From Polaribacter sp. IC073 (lineage in GTDB: Bacteria > Bacteroidota > Bacteroidia > Flavobacteriales > Flavobacteriaceae): DNA of 64,000 nucleotides. The notes beneath the pieces were generated by a model, which had not been told where the DNA came from, made no database searches, and was given only the letters and a program-made list of their open reading frames with translations. How positions within the stretch are numbered: the first letter of the stretch is position 1; each line of letters opens with the position of its first letter. The position numbers and the translations under genes are program-made. The DNA lies in NCBI RefSeq assembly GCF_007997075.1, contig NZ_VORS01000002.1:310001-374000 (forward strand), given 5' to 3'. Shown in pieces: positions 1-7,719 of the stretch.

Positions 1-18
1 ATTTCATTTCTTTAATAA

Positions 19-90
19 AAAAGAATGGAGTGAACTTATCGTCCCTCTAGAATTATTAGCTCTATTTTGCGTATTAGTCTCCATTCTTTT
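19..90 (+). ncRNA. Candidate bridge-RNA hairpin in the IS110 left end
   Basis: A perfect 12-base inverted repeat (aaaagaatggag at 19-30, ctccattctttt at 79-90) encloses a 48-base loop region. A second small palindrome (accttttaaaggt) lies at 131-143, before the transposase frame. IS110 elements of the IS621 type transcribe a structured bridge RNA from the non-coding end upstream of the transposase; position and shape here fit that. Transcription and loop function are inferred. Confidence 0.4.
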
Positions 91-159
91 CATTTTCGAT
101 TACAAAGGACCAAATAGAATTTCAGTTTCGACCTTTTAAAGGTTTTAGTCAACGTAATC

Positions 160-1178
160 ATTTTTACTAACACAAAACAAAATTATAAAATTAAACAAAC
201 AATTGGTATTGACATTAGTAAATTAACTTTTGATGTTCGTATTCACAGTAACCGGCTTTATCAAGTATTTGAGAATAATCCTAAAGGCTTTAAAAGACTT
301 ATTAAATGGGTAGAAAAAAACAATCCTATTTCTAAAGAGCAAACTTTATTTGTTTTAGAACACACTGGTATCTATTCTGAACAAATTTCTTTATTTTTTG
401 ATGAAAATGATTTTTATTTTGCATTAATTCCAGGATTAGAGATAAAGAAATCGTTAGGAATATCCAGAGGAAAAGATGATAAAGTAGATGCTACAAAAAT
501 TGCGTTGTATGGCTATCATTAAGAGACGAAATAAAACCCTATAAACTGCCATCAAAAAGTATTAATCAATTGAAACGCCTACTAACATTAAGAGAAAGAT
601 TGGTTAAACAAAGAGCTGGTCATAAATCAACACTTAAAGAGCAAAAAAGAATTTATACTAGAAAAGAAAATCAACTTCTTTTAGAAACTCAAGAAAGAAT
701 GATAAAATACCTTACCAAACAAATTAAGACTATTGAAGCTGAAATGAAAGAAATTATTAAATCAAACCAGCAACTAAAACAACAGTATAAATTAATTATT
801 AGTATTAAAGGTGTAGGAAACCAGACAGCTTTATTTATGATTGTAACAACCAACGGATTTACAAAATTTGCATCTTGGAGAAAATTTGCTTCTTATTGTG
901 GTATTGCTCCTTTCCCTAACACCTCTGGAACAAGTATCAGAGGAAGAACTAAAGTGAGCAATCTTGCTAATAAAAAACTCAAAAGCCTTTTTGATATGTG
1001 CGCAAAATCAGCAATACAAAATAATCCTGAAATGAAAATATACTATAATCGTAGAGTTGATCAAGGAAAAAATAAAATGAGTACAATTAACATCATTAGA
1101 AATAAGTTATTATCACGTATTTTTGCAACTATTAAAAGACAAACTCCCTATGTAAATGTTTTAAAATATGCTGCATAA
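160..1178 (+). pseudogene. IS110-family transposase, frameshifted
   Basis: The first part (to 522) reads as the RuvC-like DEDD domain: GIDISKLTFDV, then LEHTGIYSE and DDKVDATKIA. It stops at TAA 520-522. The sequence continues in the next frame (LRDEIKPYKLPSK and so on) to 1178, carrying the C-terminal Transposase_20 region with GVGNQTALFM and the TSGTSIRGR stretch that supplies the catalytic serine. One lost T in the run at 519-520 explains the break. There is also no ATG for the first part: the open frame reaches back to 118, with only rare codons such as ATC/ATT at 157-162 as possible starts. Both lesions suggest a dead gene. A programmed -1 shift is less likely because no classic slippery heptamer is present. 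Confidence 0.85.
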
Positions 1179-1303
1179 ATAATAGAAAATATATTTGGTA
1201 TAGTCATAGAATACGCAATGACGGATTCTTAAAACCTACTATTCGACTGAAAAATAAAGTTGAAAAAAAACATACTTTTTTTAGGACATATATGAAAACT
1301 TTG

Positions 1304-1311
1304 TATATTCG
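1304..1311 (+). promoter_or_regulatory. Possible -7 box of the tRNA-Tyr promoter
   Basis: TATATTCG resembles the Bacteroidota -7 consensus TAnnTTTG and lies about 65 bases before the tRNA, which would leave a short 5' leader for RNase P. No clear TTG -33 box stands at the right distance, so this is weak. Confidence 0.35.
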
Positions 1312-1376
1312 CAATCGTTAAAAAAAACAATGCATTACGAAAGTAATTTGCATGTTCATTGAAACAATAAATAAAA

Positions 1377-1458
1377 GGGGAGATACTCAAGCGGCCAACG
1401 AGGACGGACTGTAACTCCGTTGACTACGTCTTCGCAGGTTCGAATCCTGCTCTCCCCA
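1377..1458 (+). tRNA. tRNA-Tyr (anticodon GTA)
   Basis: An 82-base class II tRNA. The acceptor stem is ggggaga (1377-1383) paired with tctcccc (1451-1457), with discriminator A at 1458. The anticodon stem acgga/tccgt holds the loop ctGTAac, with the anticodon at 1411-1413. A long variable arm follows, and the T arm contains GTTCGAATC. The 3' CCA is not encoded. The IS110 element lies directly upstream, but the tRNA itself is intact. Confidence 0.97.
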
Positions 1459-1720
1459 CAATTTACCCTTTCTGCACTCTAAAATGAATTAAATTTCTTC
1501 GTTAATTCTAACGATCTGATATCCTTATTAAATATCGCATAAAAGTGCTATTCTGATAATTTTTATTGATGGATTTCTTTGCTGGGAAAGCTTTACACCA
1601 TACGAATCTGCTTTATTTTTTTTATAACAAGTACAGCATTCTGAAGGAATTTTATAGATTGGGTCTTGGTACTGTAAGAATGAATAATTAAATTTTAAAA
1701 GATTTTTGTAAACTACGAAC

Positions 1721-1749
1721 AGATTGCTTCGTTCCTCGAAATGACGCGG
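1721..1749. repeat. Dispersed intergenic repeat fragment ending in AATGACG
   Basis: The core is agattgcttcgttcctcg followed by aaatgacg. Related fragments built around (C)AATGACG or its complement (CATTCC, TCATTCT) stand at 10672-10745, 61395-61441 and 63372-63447, and near the IS110 right end at 1217-1224. All lie outside genes. Similarity between copies is short and by eye, so the family is tentative. Confidence 0.4.
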
Positions 1750-1759
1750 TTAATCTCTA

Positions 1760-1838
1760 GTATTGTGTATAAAAATCGTTAAAAAAGGCTGTAGAGAAAA
1801 TATAATATAAATGTACTATAATGTTCTGCGTTATGTTA
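1760..1838 (+). repeat. Dispersed repeat, copy 1 (flanks the homoserine module)
   Basis: The stretch around cgttaaaaaaggctgtag and onward matches 5812-5890 over about 75 bases with scattered differences. It includes 16 identical bases, ataaatgtactataat, at 1807-1822 and 5862-5877, followed in both copies by TTATGTTA. The two copies are in the same orientation and bracket the homoserine dehydrogenase/ALDH/Lrp genes. Confidence 0.6.
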
Positions 1839-2212
1839 CTTTGCTTTGGTAAAAAGCTTTTTACAATACCAATCTTCTTTTATTTTTTCTTCTCAAACCT
1901 TACTTCTAAAAACTTTCTTTTAAAATTTAATGGAATATGCTTTTTACGAAATGACAATAGGAGAGAAGTGGAAATGTGTGTGGAAAGGAAAAATAAAACG
2001 AATTATATGCTGGCCATAGTATCCAATTTTTACATTAGGTTGTATTAAAAAACACATTAAAGTTAGCTCTCAAATTTCTCCAATAAAAACTTATCTGCTT
2101 CATAAAATGTTTTACAAACGATTTAAATTTTGTTTTAAATATGTTTTGCATTAACAATCGCATATAATTTACTAAAAACACAAAATAACAGAATCCTTTA
2201 CGGTAATAATTA

Positions 2213-2239
2213 TTGTATATGAATATATATATAGATTTG
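2213..2239 (+). promoter_or_regulatory. Candidate promoter for the homoserine/ALDH operon
   Basis: TTG at 2213-2215 and TAGATTTG at 2232-2239 fit the Bacteroidota -33/-7 pattern, with a slightly short 16-base spacer. The start codon at 2270 is about 30 bases downstream. In AT-rich DNA such matches can occur by chance. Confidence 0.4.
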
Positions 2240-2269
2240 TGGCATAAACATGAATTTAAATAATTACAA

Positions 2270-3286
2270 ATGGTAAAAATAGTATATGTAGGATTTGGAA
2301 TTGTATCACAAGGATTAGCTGAAATTATCTTAAGAAATAATTCGGTATTACCGCTGGCTAAAAATTTAGAAATACAAACGGTAGGTATTTTAGATATCAT
2401 GAAAGGCAGTCTGATCGATGCGAATGGAATAGATATGCAGAAAGTGCTTACAAATGCCAATAACGCTGATTATAGTTTGTTATCAGAGAATATACTTGAC
2501 ATTCCTAAAGCGATACAAGAAATTAATGCAGATATCATCATTGAGGCTAGCTTCACAGATATTAAAACAGGGCAGCCAGCAATATCTCATATAGAAACTG
2601 CACTAAATTCAGGTAAGCATGTTGTCACTACTAATAAAGGTCCTTTTGCTATAGGGTATGAACACATCTTTAATTTGGCTAAACTAAAGGGAAAAACGTT
2701 AGCAATTGAAGGAACTGTAATGAGTGGTACCCCTATTATAAATGTTTTAAACAATGGTCTTTTAGGTTCAAGTATTACTGCTGTAAGTGGTATTATGAAC
2801 GGAACATCTAATTATATTTTATCTAAAATGGAATTAGGAATGTCTTATAATGATGCACTTTCACAGGCACAAAAACTAGGATATGCAGAGGCAGATCCTA
2901 CAAGTGATGTTGAAGGATTAGACACGTTGGCTAAAGTAATGATTTTGGCAAATGTTGTTTTTGATGTGCAATTAATTCAAGAAGATATTGCCGTAAAGGG
3001 AATCTCTAAAATTACACTTTCAGATGTAAAAGAAGCAGCATCAAATAATAAAAGATGGAAACTAATTGGAAGCGTTTGGAAGGATGATAAAAGTATTGTC
3101 CATGGTTCAGTTTGCCCTAAACTGATACCAATGAATGATTCATTATATGGTATTTTAGGTGCTACGAATGCTTTAAAAATCACCTCTAATATTTTAGGAG
3201 ATACTACAATAGTTGGCACTGGAGCTGGGAAAATTGAAACTGGTTTTGCTTTGTACAATGATATTATATCAATAGTTAAAGGTTAA
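2270..3286 (+). CDS. Homoserine dehydrogenase-like protein
   Basis: Homoserine dehydrogenases interconvert homoserine and aspartate 4-semialdehyde with NAD(P). The 338-residue protein opens with a Rossmann motif (VYVGFGIVSQG, about residues 5-15). It shows TNKGP at 121-125, the family signature NGTSNYIL at 177-184, and GYAEADPTSDVEG at 204-216, followed by Lys222 where the catalytic lysine is expected. The C-terminal ACT domain of full-length biosynthetic enzymes is absent, so threonine feedback is not expected. The gene sits 10 bases before an aldehyde dehydrogenase and near an Lrp-type regulator rather than with thrB/thrC. That favours a catabolic role (homoserine to semialdehyde), which is inference. 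The family call is strong. Confidence 0.85.
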   Translation: MVKIVYVGFGIVSQGLAEIILRNNSVLPLAKNLEIQTVGILDIMKGSLIDANGIDMQKVLTNANNADYSLLSENILDIPKAIQEINADIIIEASFTDIKTGQPAISHIETALNSGKHVVTTNKGPFAIGYEHIFNLAKLKGKTLAIEGTVMSGTPIINVLNNGLLGSSITAVSGIMNGTSNYILSKMELGMSYNDALSQAQKLGYAEADPTSDVEGLDTLAKVMILANVVFDVQLIQEDIAVKGISKITLSDVKEAASNNKRWKLIGSVWKDDKSIVHGSVCPKLIPMNDSLYGILGATNALKITSNILGDTTIVGTGAGKIETGFALYNDIISIVKG

Positions 3287-3296
3287 AAATTAAAAC

Positions 3297-4700
3297 ATGG
3301 TAATAGATAAAAAAAATACAAGTACCGTACCTGTTTATAATAGTTATACAGGAGATAAAATCGGAACTGTCCCGCAATCAACGGAACAAGATGTAAAGAA
3401 TGCCCTTGATGTAGCAAAAATAGGAGAGGCAATTGGTAAAAAAATGCCAGCTTCAAAAAGAATGGCAATTCTTAGAAAAGCCGTAACCCTAATGGAGCGA
3501 GAATTTGATGCATTATCGAATCTCATTGCAACAGAAGGAATAAAAACAATAGTTCAGGCAAGAAAAGAAGTTACTAGAGCTTTAAATACCATGCAACTTT
3601 CTGCAGAGGAAGCAGGAAGAATAATTGGAGCCACCATTCCGTTTAACGCTGTTTCTGGTTCAGAAGACAGAGTGGGGTACGAAGTAAAAGTACCCATTGG
3701 TATTGTTGTTGCCATTACCCCTTTTAACGATCCTTTAAACTTAATTTGTCACAAGCTAGGACCAGCAATTGCTGCAGGAAATCCGGTGATATTAAAACCA
3801 AGTGATTATACGCCTTTAGTAGCCATTAAGTTTGGAGAAATTCTTTATGAAGCTGGCTTACCAAAAGAAATGTTAAGTATCATTACAGGTTCTCCAGAAT
3901 ACTTTGGTGATGCGCTCATTAGCGATGATCGCATAAGATTGATAAGTTTTACGGGGGGAGTAGCAGCAGCAAAGGTTATCCAAAGAAAAGCAGGACTAAA
4001 AAAAATAGTGATGGAATTGGGTTCTAATTCCCCTGTAATCGTTTTGTCTGATGCTGATGTTAAAGACGCTGTTCAATCTTGTGTTTCAGGAGCATTTTTT
4101 GCAAGTGGACAAAATTGTGTGGGTGTAAAACGAATTTTTGTAGAAGAAACTATATACGATTCATTTTTAACTCATTTTTCTCAAGTAACGGCTACTTTAA
4201 AAATGGGTTCACCTTTGTCTGAAGATATAGATATTGCACCAATTATTAGTAAAGAATCAATTAATCAGATTGAGCTGTTTGTTGCCGAAAGCATAAATCA
4301 TGGAGCAAAAATAATTAGTGGAGGAAAAACAATTGGAAATTGTTATGTGCCAACCATTTTGGAGGCTGACTGTAATAATGATATCGCCAATTGCAAAGAA
4401 GTTTTTGGACCTGTAGTAACGATTTCAAAAATAAAAAACTTAGATGAAGCGATCGCATGCTGTAATAAATCTCCTTTTGGTTTGCATACCGCAATTTTTA
4501 CGAATGATATTAATCATGCACATAAAGCAATTAACGAACTAGAGTGCGCTGGTGTAATGATTAACGATTCTACAGATTATAGAATAGATGCGATGCCTTT
4601 TGGCGGCGTTAAAAGCAGCGGGATAGGCAGAGAAGGCCTAAAATCTGCTATTGAAGCGATGTCTGAAACCAAAGTTGTTTGTTTCAAGTTAAAAATATAA
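3297..4700 (+). CDS. NAD(P)-dependent aldehyde dehydrogenase, possibly for aspartate semialdehyde
   Basis: This ALDH-superfamily enzyme oxidises an aldehyde to an acid in the cytoplasm. Visible signatures are TPFNDP near residue 141 (oxyanion Asn144), LKPSD, FTGG near 218-221, general-base Glu240 in MELGSNSP, and nucleophile Cys274 in GQNC. The length of 467 is normal. The ELGSNSP form occurs in phosphonoacetaldehyde- and semialdehyde-type ALDHs. Because the gene is cotranscribed with a homoserine dehydrogenase homologue, the likely substrate is aspartate 4-semialdehyde, giving aspartate, by analogy with DoeC of ectoine breakdown. The substrate is inferred; the enzyme class is certain. Confidence 0.85.
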   Translation: MVIDKKNTSTVPVYNSYTGDKIGTVPQSTEQDVKNALDVAKIGEAIGKKMPASKRMAILRKAVTLMEREFDALSNLIATEGIKTIVQARKEVTRALNTMQLSAEEAGRIIGATIPFNAVSGSEDRVGYEVKVPIGIVVAITPFNDPLNLICHKLGPAIAAGNPVILKPSDYTPLVAIKFGEILYEAGLPKEMLSIITGSPEYFGDALISDDRIRLISFTGGVAAAKVIQRKAGLKKIVMELGSNSPVIVLSDADVKDAVQSCVSGAFFASGQNCVGVKRIFVEETIYDSFLTHFSQVTATLKMGSPLSEDIDIAPIISKESINQIELFVAESINHGAKIISGGKTIGNCYVPTILEADCNNDIANCKEVFGPVVTISKIKNLDEAIACCNKSPFGLHTAIFTNDINHAHKAINELECAGVMINDSTDYRIDAMPFGGVKSSGIGREGLKSAIEAMSETKVVCFKLKI

Positions 4701-4732
4701 ATATCATTTATTTTTTCAATTAGCAAGTATAG

Positions 4733-4772
4733 AGGAGAAGATCTAATCAATATTTTAATTAGAATTTCTCCT
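4733..4772. terminator. Hairpin between convergent ALDH and Lrp genes
   Basis: Arms aggagaa (4733-4739) and ttctcct (4766-4772) enclose a second pair, ctaat/attag. The hairpin lies between two convergent genes and could end transcription from either side. No long T-run follows, so it is a weak candidate. Confidence 0.4.
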
Positions 4773-5270
4773 TTATTCATGATCCAAATAAATAGGAAAT
4801 AATGGGTTTTGTGAAAAATCATAAATCAAAGAAGTTTCTAAACTTTTGACGTAGTCTTTTGTAACATGATCCATTACAAAATCCCTTAAATGATTTTTAT
4901 CTCTTACTGCAATGTAAAGCAGAAAATCAATTTGACCTGCTAAATGGTAAATATTTACAACTTCAGGTAACAAAGACATTGCATTTTTAAAATGATCAAC
5001 TTGATCTTTTGTGTTTTTGGTTAATTTTATGGCAACCATTGCTTCTATATTCGTACCAAGTTTAGAAGAATCAACAATAGCGTGAAACCCGAAGAATATT
5101 TTTTTTCGCTGTAATTTACGCATCCTTTCAGAACAGGTAGACTCTGCAATACCAACTTCTGCAGCAATTTGCTTATTAGATAATCTCGCATTCTTTTGTA
5201 AGAGTCTAATTATTTGTTCGTCAGTTTTATCTAATTCGTTATTTGCGGAGTTTTTCCGAATAGTATCCAT
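4773..5270 (-). CDS. Lrp/AsnC-family transcriptional regulator
   Basis: A 165-residue DNA-binding protein. The N-terminal winged helix-turn-helix (about residues 15-65) contains IIRLLQKNARLSNKQIAAEV and SERMRKLQRKKI. The C-terminal RAM/ligand domain (about 75-150) has the usual alternating beta and alpha pattern. Lrp/AsnC proteins sense amino acids and often control neighbouring metabolic genes. The gene converges on the homoserine/ALDH pair, so it probably regulates that pair in response to homoserine or a related amino acid; this is inference. A 39-base near-perfect palindrome lies 114 bases upstream of its start (5384-5422). Confidence 0.9.
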   Translation of the reverse strand: MDTIRKNSANNELDKTDEQIIRLLQKNARLSNKQIAAEVGIAESTCSERMRKLQRKKIFFGFHAIVDSSKLGTNIEAMVAIKLTKNTKDQVDHFKNAMSLLPEVVNIYHLAGQIDFLLYIAVRDKNHLRDFVMDHVTKDYVKSLETSLIYDFSQNPLFPIYLDHE

Positions 5271-5383
5271 TTTTATAATGTTTTATTGTTTATCCTAATG
5301 TTTAAGTATAATAATACAAAATTATATTTAATTAATGTAATTATGGGAAAACAATAAGATAATGGAACGTAATATTTTAGGCT

Positions 5384-5422
5384 ATCCAAATACAATTATC
5401 TAGTAGAAAATTGTATTTAGAT
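5384..5422. promoter_or_regulatory. 39-base near-perfect palindrome upstream of the Lrp gene
   Basis: Arms 5384-5402 and 5404-5422 match at 17 of 19 positions around a single central G; the core pair is aaatacaatt/aattgtattt. No T-run follows. A long symmetric site upstream of an Lrp-type gene suits an operator for autoregulation, but a hairpin of a small repeat element is possible too. Confidence 0.4.
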
Positions 5423-5770
5423 ACAAAACTAAACTATAATCTTGCTTTAAATAGTATTTATCTAAAAATGTCTCCCAGACATTTTCTTAACGCTAAATGG
5501 CTTAAAATAGAAAGAGACGAACCGTAATTGTTTCCAAGATTATATGTAAGTCTTGATTTTTTTGTTTAGCTCACGCGTTTATATTTTTTAGTGTTCGTAA
5601 ATCTCCTAAAAAGTCGATTTCTTTTTTCATAAAGGAAAAAAAGAAAATATTAAAAGGTTTAATAGTTACAATGTTTGATTCCTATTTTACATAATGTTAA
5701 AAGTACTAAACAAAAATAGAGAATTATAGCTATCAAACAAATCTAGAAGTTAAATTAGCCGTAATTTCTT

Positions 5771-5890
5771 TTAACATAATATCTGCCGATATAGACCTAA
5801 AGGCACTATATCTGATATTATGTGTAAATAGCCGTAAAAACGGCTATACAGAAATTACTTTATAAATGTACTATAATTTATATTATGTTA
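5771..5890 (+). repeat. Dispersed repeat, copy 2, with nested inverted repeats
   Basis: The part 5812-5890 matches 1760-1838. Nested symmetric pairs are visible: cataatatc (5775-5783) with gatattatg (5814-5822), gatatag (5788-5794) with ctatatc (5806-5812), atagccgt (5828-5835) with acggctat (5840-5847), and ttaacataata (5771-5781) with tattatgttaa (5881-5891). This suggests a structured mobile repeat or a structured RNA. The remainder of the gap 5271-5915 shows only the 5384-5422 palindrome. Confidence 0.5.
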
Positions 5891-5915
5891 AATAGAAAAT
5901 CACAAAGCACAATAG

Positions 5916-6728
5916 TTACATGCTTTGAGTATAATAATTATAATCTTTTAAGACAACATCTATAAATTTAATATCGCTTTTATGCACCGATTTAATCTCG
6001 GTTACTTCTAGTATTTTAGAACGAAGTTTGATTAAAGTTTTATAATCGTTAAATTTCTTAGCAGACTGAAATGTGTTTTTAATAATACGAGCATCATTGT
6101 CTGACAAGCGAATCACATTCGGGTACGTTGGAATGTATTTGCTTGAGATATTCTCTAAGATGGTTTCAGAAAACTGAACTTCGTCTTTTAAAGAAATTAC
6201 AATAGTATTTGCTATGATGTCTCCAAAACGCTGACTCTTATTTGTGAAAATAATTAATAACAGACCAATTAGTTTTCCGCCTAAAAAAGCCAATCCTAAT
6301 AAGAAATCTTCATTATCTAAACCCACAGAATAAATATAAACCCCTAATAAAATAAACAAATTAAAATCTACAATACGTAAAAACCAACGCATTACATAAT
6401 CTGTAATGCTAGGTTTAAATCCGTCTTCATTTATAACTTTAATCTTTAAAAGTTTTTTACCTAATGTTTGTCCGTCTAATAAAATTTCTGAATACAAAGA
6501 GTAAAAAGTAACCGGAATTAAAACTAAAATACCCACAGCTTGTATGGTCCAATTATCGCCAGAAAAAAGACGTTCTACTGCTTGAAAATCAAATACATAA
6601 TACACAAAGTACAAGTATGCAAATTTAAGAACATTGTCTAGTGTAAAAGCTAACAAACGCTGACCAACATTGGCTACCGTAAAATTAATATTTACATTTT
6701 GTGCTGTTTTTATTTGGAGTGTTTTCAT
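5916..6728 (-). CDS. RDD-family membrane protein
   Basis: RDD proteins are small polytopic membrane proteins of mostly unknown role; some are linked to ion homeostasis. The start used is the ATG at 6726-6728, which gives MKTLQIKTAQ and a 270-residue protein. A longer frame upstream would run through the divergent SpoIIM-like gene and has no family likeness. Hydrophobic segments lie near residues 28-45, 60-78 and 110-150. LAFTLDN holds the usual Arg-region variant, and LDGQTLGKKLLKIKV is a typical RDD stretch. A soluble tail of about 90 residues follows. The gene is divergent from the MoxR operon, with only 22 bases between the starts, as is usual for this cluster in Flavobacteria. Confidence 0.88.
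   Translation of the reverse strand: MKTLQIKTAQNVNINFTVANVGQRLLAFTLDNVLKFAYLYFVYYVFDFQAVERLFSGDNWTIQAVGILVLIPVTFYSLYSEILLDGQTLGKKLLKIKVINEDGFKPSITDYVMRWFLRIVDFNLFILLGVYIYSVGLDNEDFLLGLAFLGGKLIGLLLIIFTNKSQRFGDIIANTIVISLKDEVQFSETILENISSKYIPTYPNVIRLSDNDARIIKNTFQSAKKFNDYKTLIKLRSKILEVTEIKSVHKSDIKFIDVVLKDYNYYTQSM
6670..6700 (+). promoter_or_regulatory. Candidate promoter of the SpoIIM-MoxR operon
   Basis: TTG at 6670-6672 and TACATTTT(G) at 6693-6700 with a 20-base spacer fit the Bacteroidota pattern. The site lies inside the 5' end of the divergent RDD gene, as it must because only 22 bases separate the two start codons. Confidence 0.4.
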
Positions 6729-6750
6729 GCAATGGTTAAATTCGCTCTTA

Positions 6751-7719
6751 ATGAGAGAGGTCGCTTTTATAAAGCAAAATAAAGAAAAATGGCTTGAATT
6801 TGAACAAGTAAATTCAAATAAAAATAAAAAAAGTCCAGACGACATAGCCAACCTGCATATAAAAATCATGAATGATTTGGTATATGCACAAACCTATTAC
6901 CCTAAAAGTAAAGTGACTACCTATCTAAATAAGCTTGCTAAAAGTAGTTTTGATAAGGTATATCACGCCAAAAGAAGAGATCAAAATATTTTATTATATT
7001 TCTTTTTTGACAAAGTACCACTCCTCGCCTATCAATATAAAAAATACATTTATTTGTCTTTTATATTCTTCTTTATCTGCTTTTTCATTGGGTTATTATC
7101 AACTTTTAATGATGAGACTTTTGCAAGACAAATTTTAGGAAACGAATATGTAGATCTTACTTTAGAGAATATAGAAAGTGGCGATGCCATGGCTATTTAC
7201 AAAGGAGGTAGCAATTGGGGAACCTTTATTGGTATTTATAACAACAACCAAAGAGTGGGCTTAAACATGTTTCTTTCGGGCTTATTCTTAGGAATTGGAA
7301 CGGGGTATTATGTGGTGGTAAACGGAATTATGGTGGCCGTTTTTCAAGCTTTTTTCTATCAGCAAAATAGTTTTTTCGACAGTTTAAAAGGAATCTGGAT
7401 TCACGGAACTTACGAAATTTTCGGAATTATTATTGAAGCAGCTACGGGGTATATTATTGGCGCAAGTATTTTATTCCCAGGAACTTTAAAACGTTTCGAA
7501 TCTTTTAAAAAAGGGGTTAGAGATGCTTTTTATATCTTTATTAGCACCATTCCGTTTACCATAGCGGCAGCTTTTTTAGAAGGATATGTAACCAGATACT
7601 CGAACAAAATGCCTACAATTGTAAGCTTCGCAATTATACTATTTAGTTTAGCGTCTATTAGTTATTACTATTTAATCTTGCCTTTTAAAGTGGCTCGAAA
7701 ACACCAGTTGCGCTCATGA
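6751..7719 (+). CDS. Stage II sporulation protein M (SpoIIM)-family membrane protein
   Basis: This is a 322-residue integral membrane protein of the SpoIIM/DUF95 family. In non-spore-formers the family is found beside MoxR and DUF58 genes, and its role is unknown. The start is placed at the ATG giving MREVAFIKQN, because that is where family likeness begins; upstream in-frame codons would overlap the RDD gene. After a cytoplasmic helical N-terminus come about six hydrophobic segments (near residues 95-120, 165-195, 205-230, 235-260, 270-290 and 295-315). It overlaps the next gene by four bases (ATGA), so translation is probably coupled. Confidence 0.85.
   Translation: MREVAFIKQNKEKWLEFEQVNSNKNKKSPDDIANLHIKIMNDLVYAQTYYPKSKVTTYLNKLAKSSFDKVYHAKRRDQNILLYFFFDKVPLLAYQYKKYIYLSFIFFFICFFIGLLSTFNDETFARQILGNEYVDLTLENIESGDAMAIYKGGSNWGTFIGIYNNNQRVGLNMFLSGLFLGIGTGYYVVVNGIMVAVFQAFFYQQNSFFDSLKGIWIHGTYEIFGIIIEAATGYIIGASILFPGTLKRFESFKKGVRDAFYIFISTIPFTIAAAFLEGYVTRYSNKMPTIVSFAIILFSLASISYYYLILPFKVARKHQLRS

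Larger units (their letters stand above)
1..1220 (+). mobile_element. IS110-family insertion sequence, decayed
   Basis: The element consists of a non-coding left end of roughly 160 bases or more, a broken IS110-type transposase, and a short right end that stops somewhere before tRNA-Tyr. IS110 elements have no terminal inverted repeats, so exact borders cannot be read from one copy, and the left border may lie before position 1. The right end probably falls near 1210-1220, where a stretch complementary to the left-end loop occurs. The transposase lesion makes this copy unlikely to move on its own. Borders are inferred; the family call is firm. Confidence 0.65.
1459..2212. other. Long intergenic region without a convincing gene
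   Basis: About 800 bases between tRNA-Tyr and homoserine dehydrogenase. It holds two repeat copies (1721-1749 and 1760-1838, listed separately). A short frame at 1821-2048 has low-complexity Phe/Leu/Asn-rich content, no ribosome binding site and no recognisable domain, and starts inside the second repeat; I do not regard it as a gene. The stretch 1537-1562 weakly resembles 5795-5820 beside the second repeat copy. Confidence 0.5.

Noticed and set aside
510..530. Programmed -1 frameshift in the IS110 transposase
   Set aside because: No slippery heptamer or downstream structure is evident, and IS110 transposases are normally a single frame; a deletion in the T-run is simpler.
1821..2048. A 75-codon open frame after tRNA-Tyr
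   Set aside because: Low-complexity Phe/Leu/Asn composition, starts inside a dispersed repeat, no ribosome binding site and no recognisable domain.
6729..6869. N-terminal extension of the RDD protein
   Set aside because: The extra 47 codons overlap the divergent SpoIIM-like gene and read as non-homologous Phe/Ser/Cys-rich sequence.
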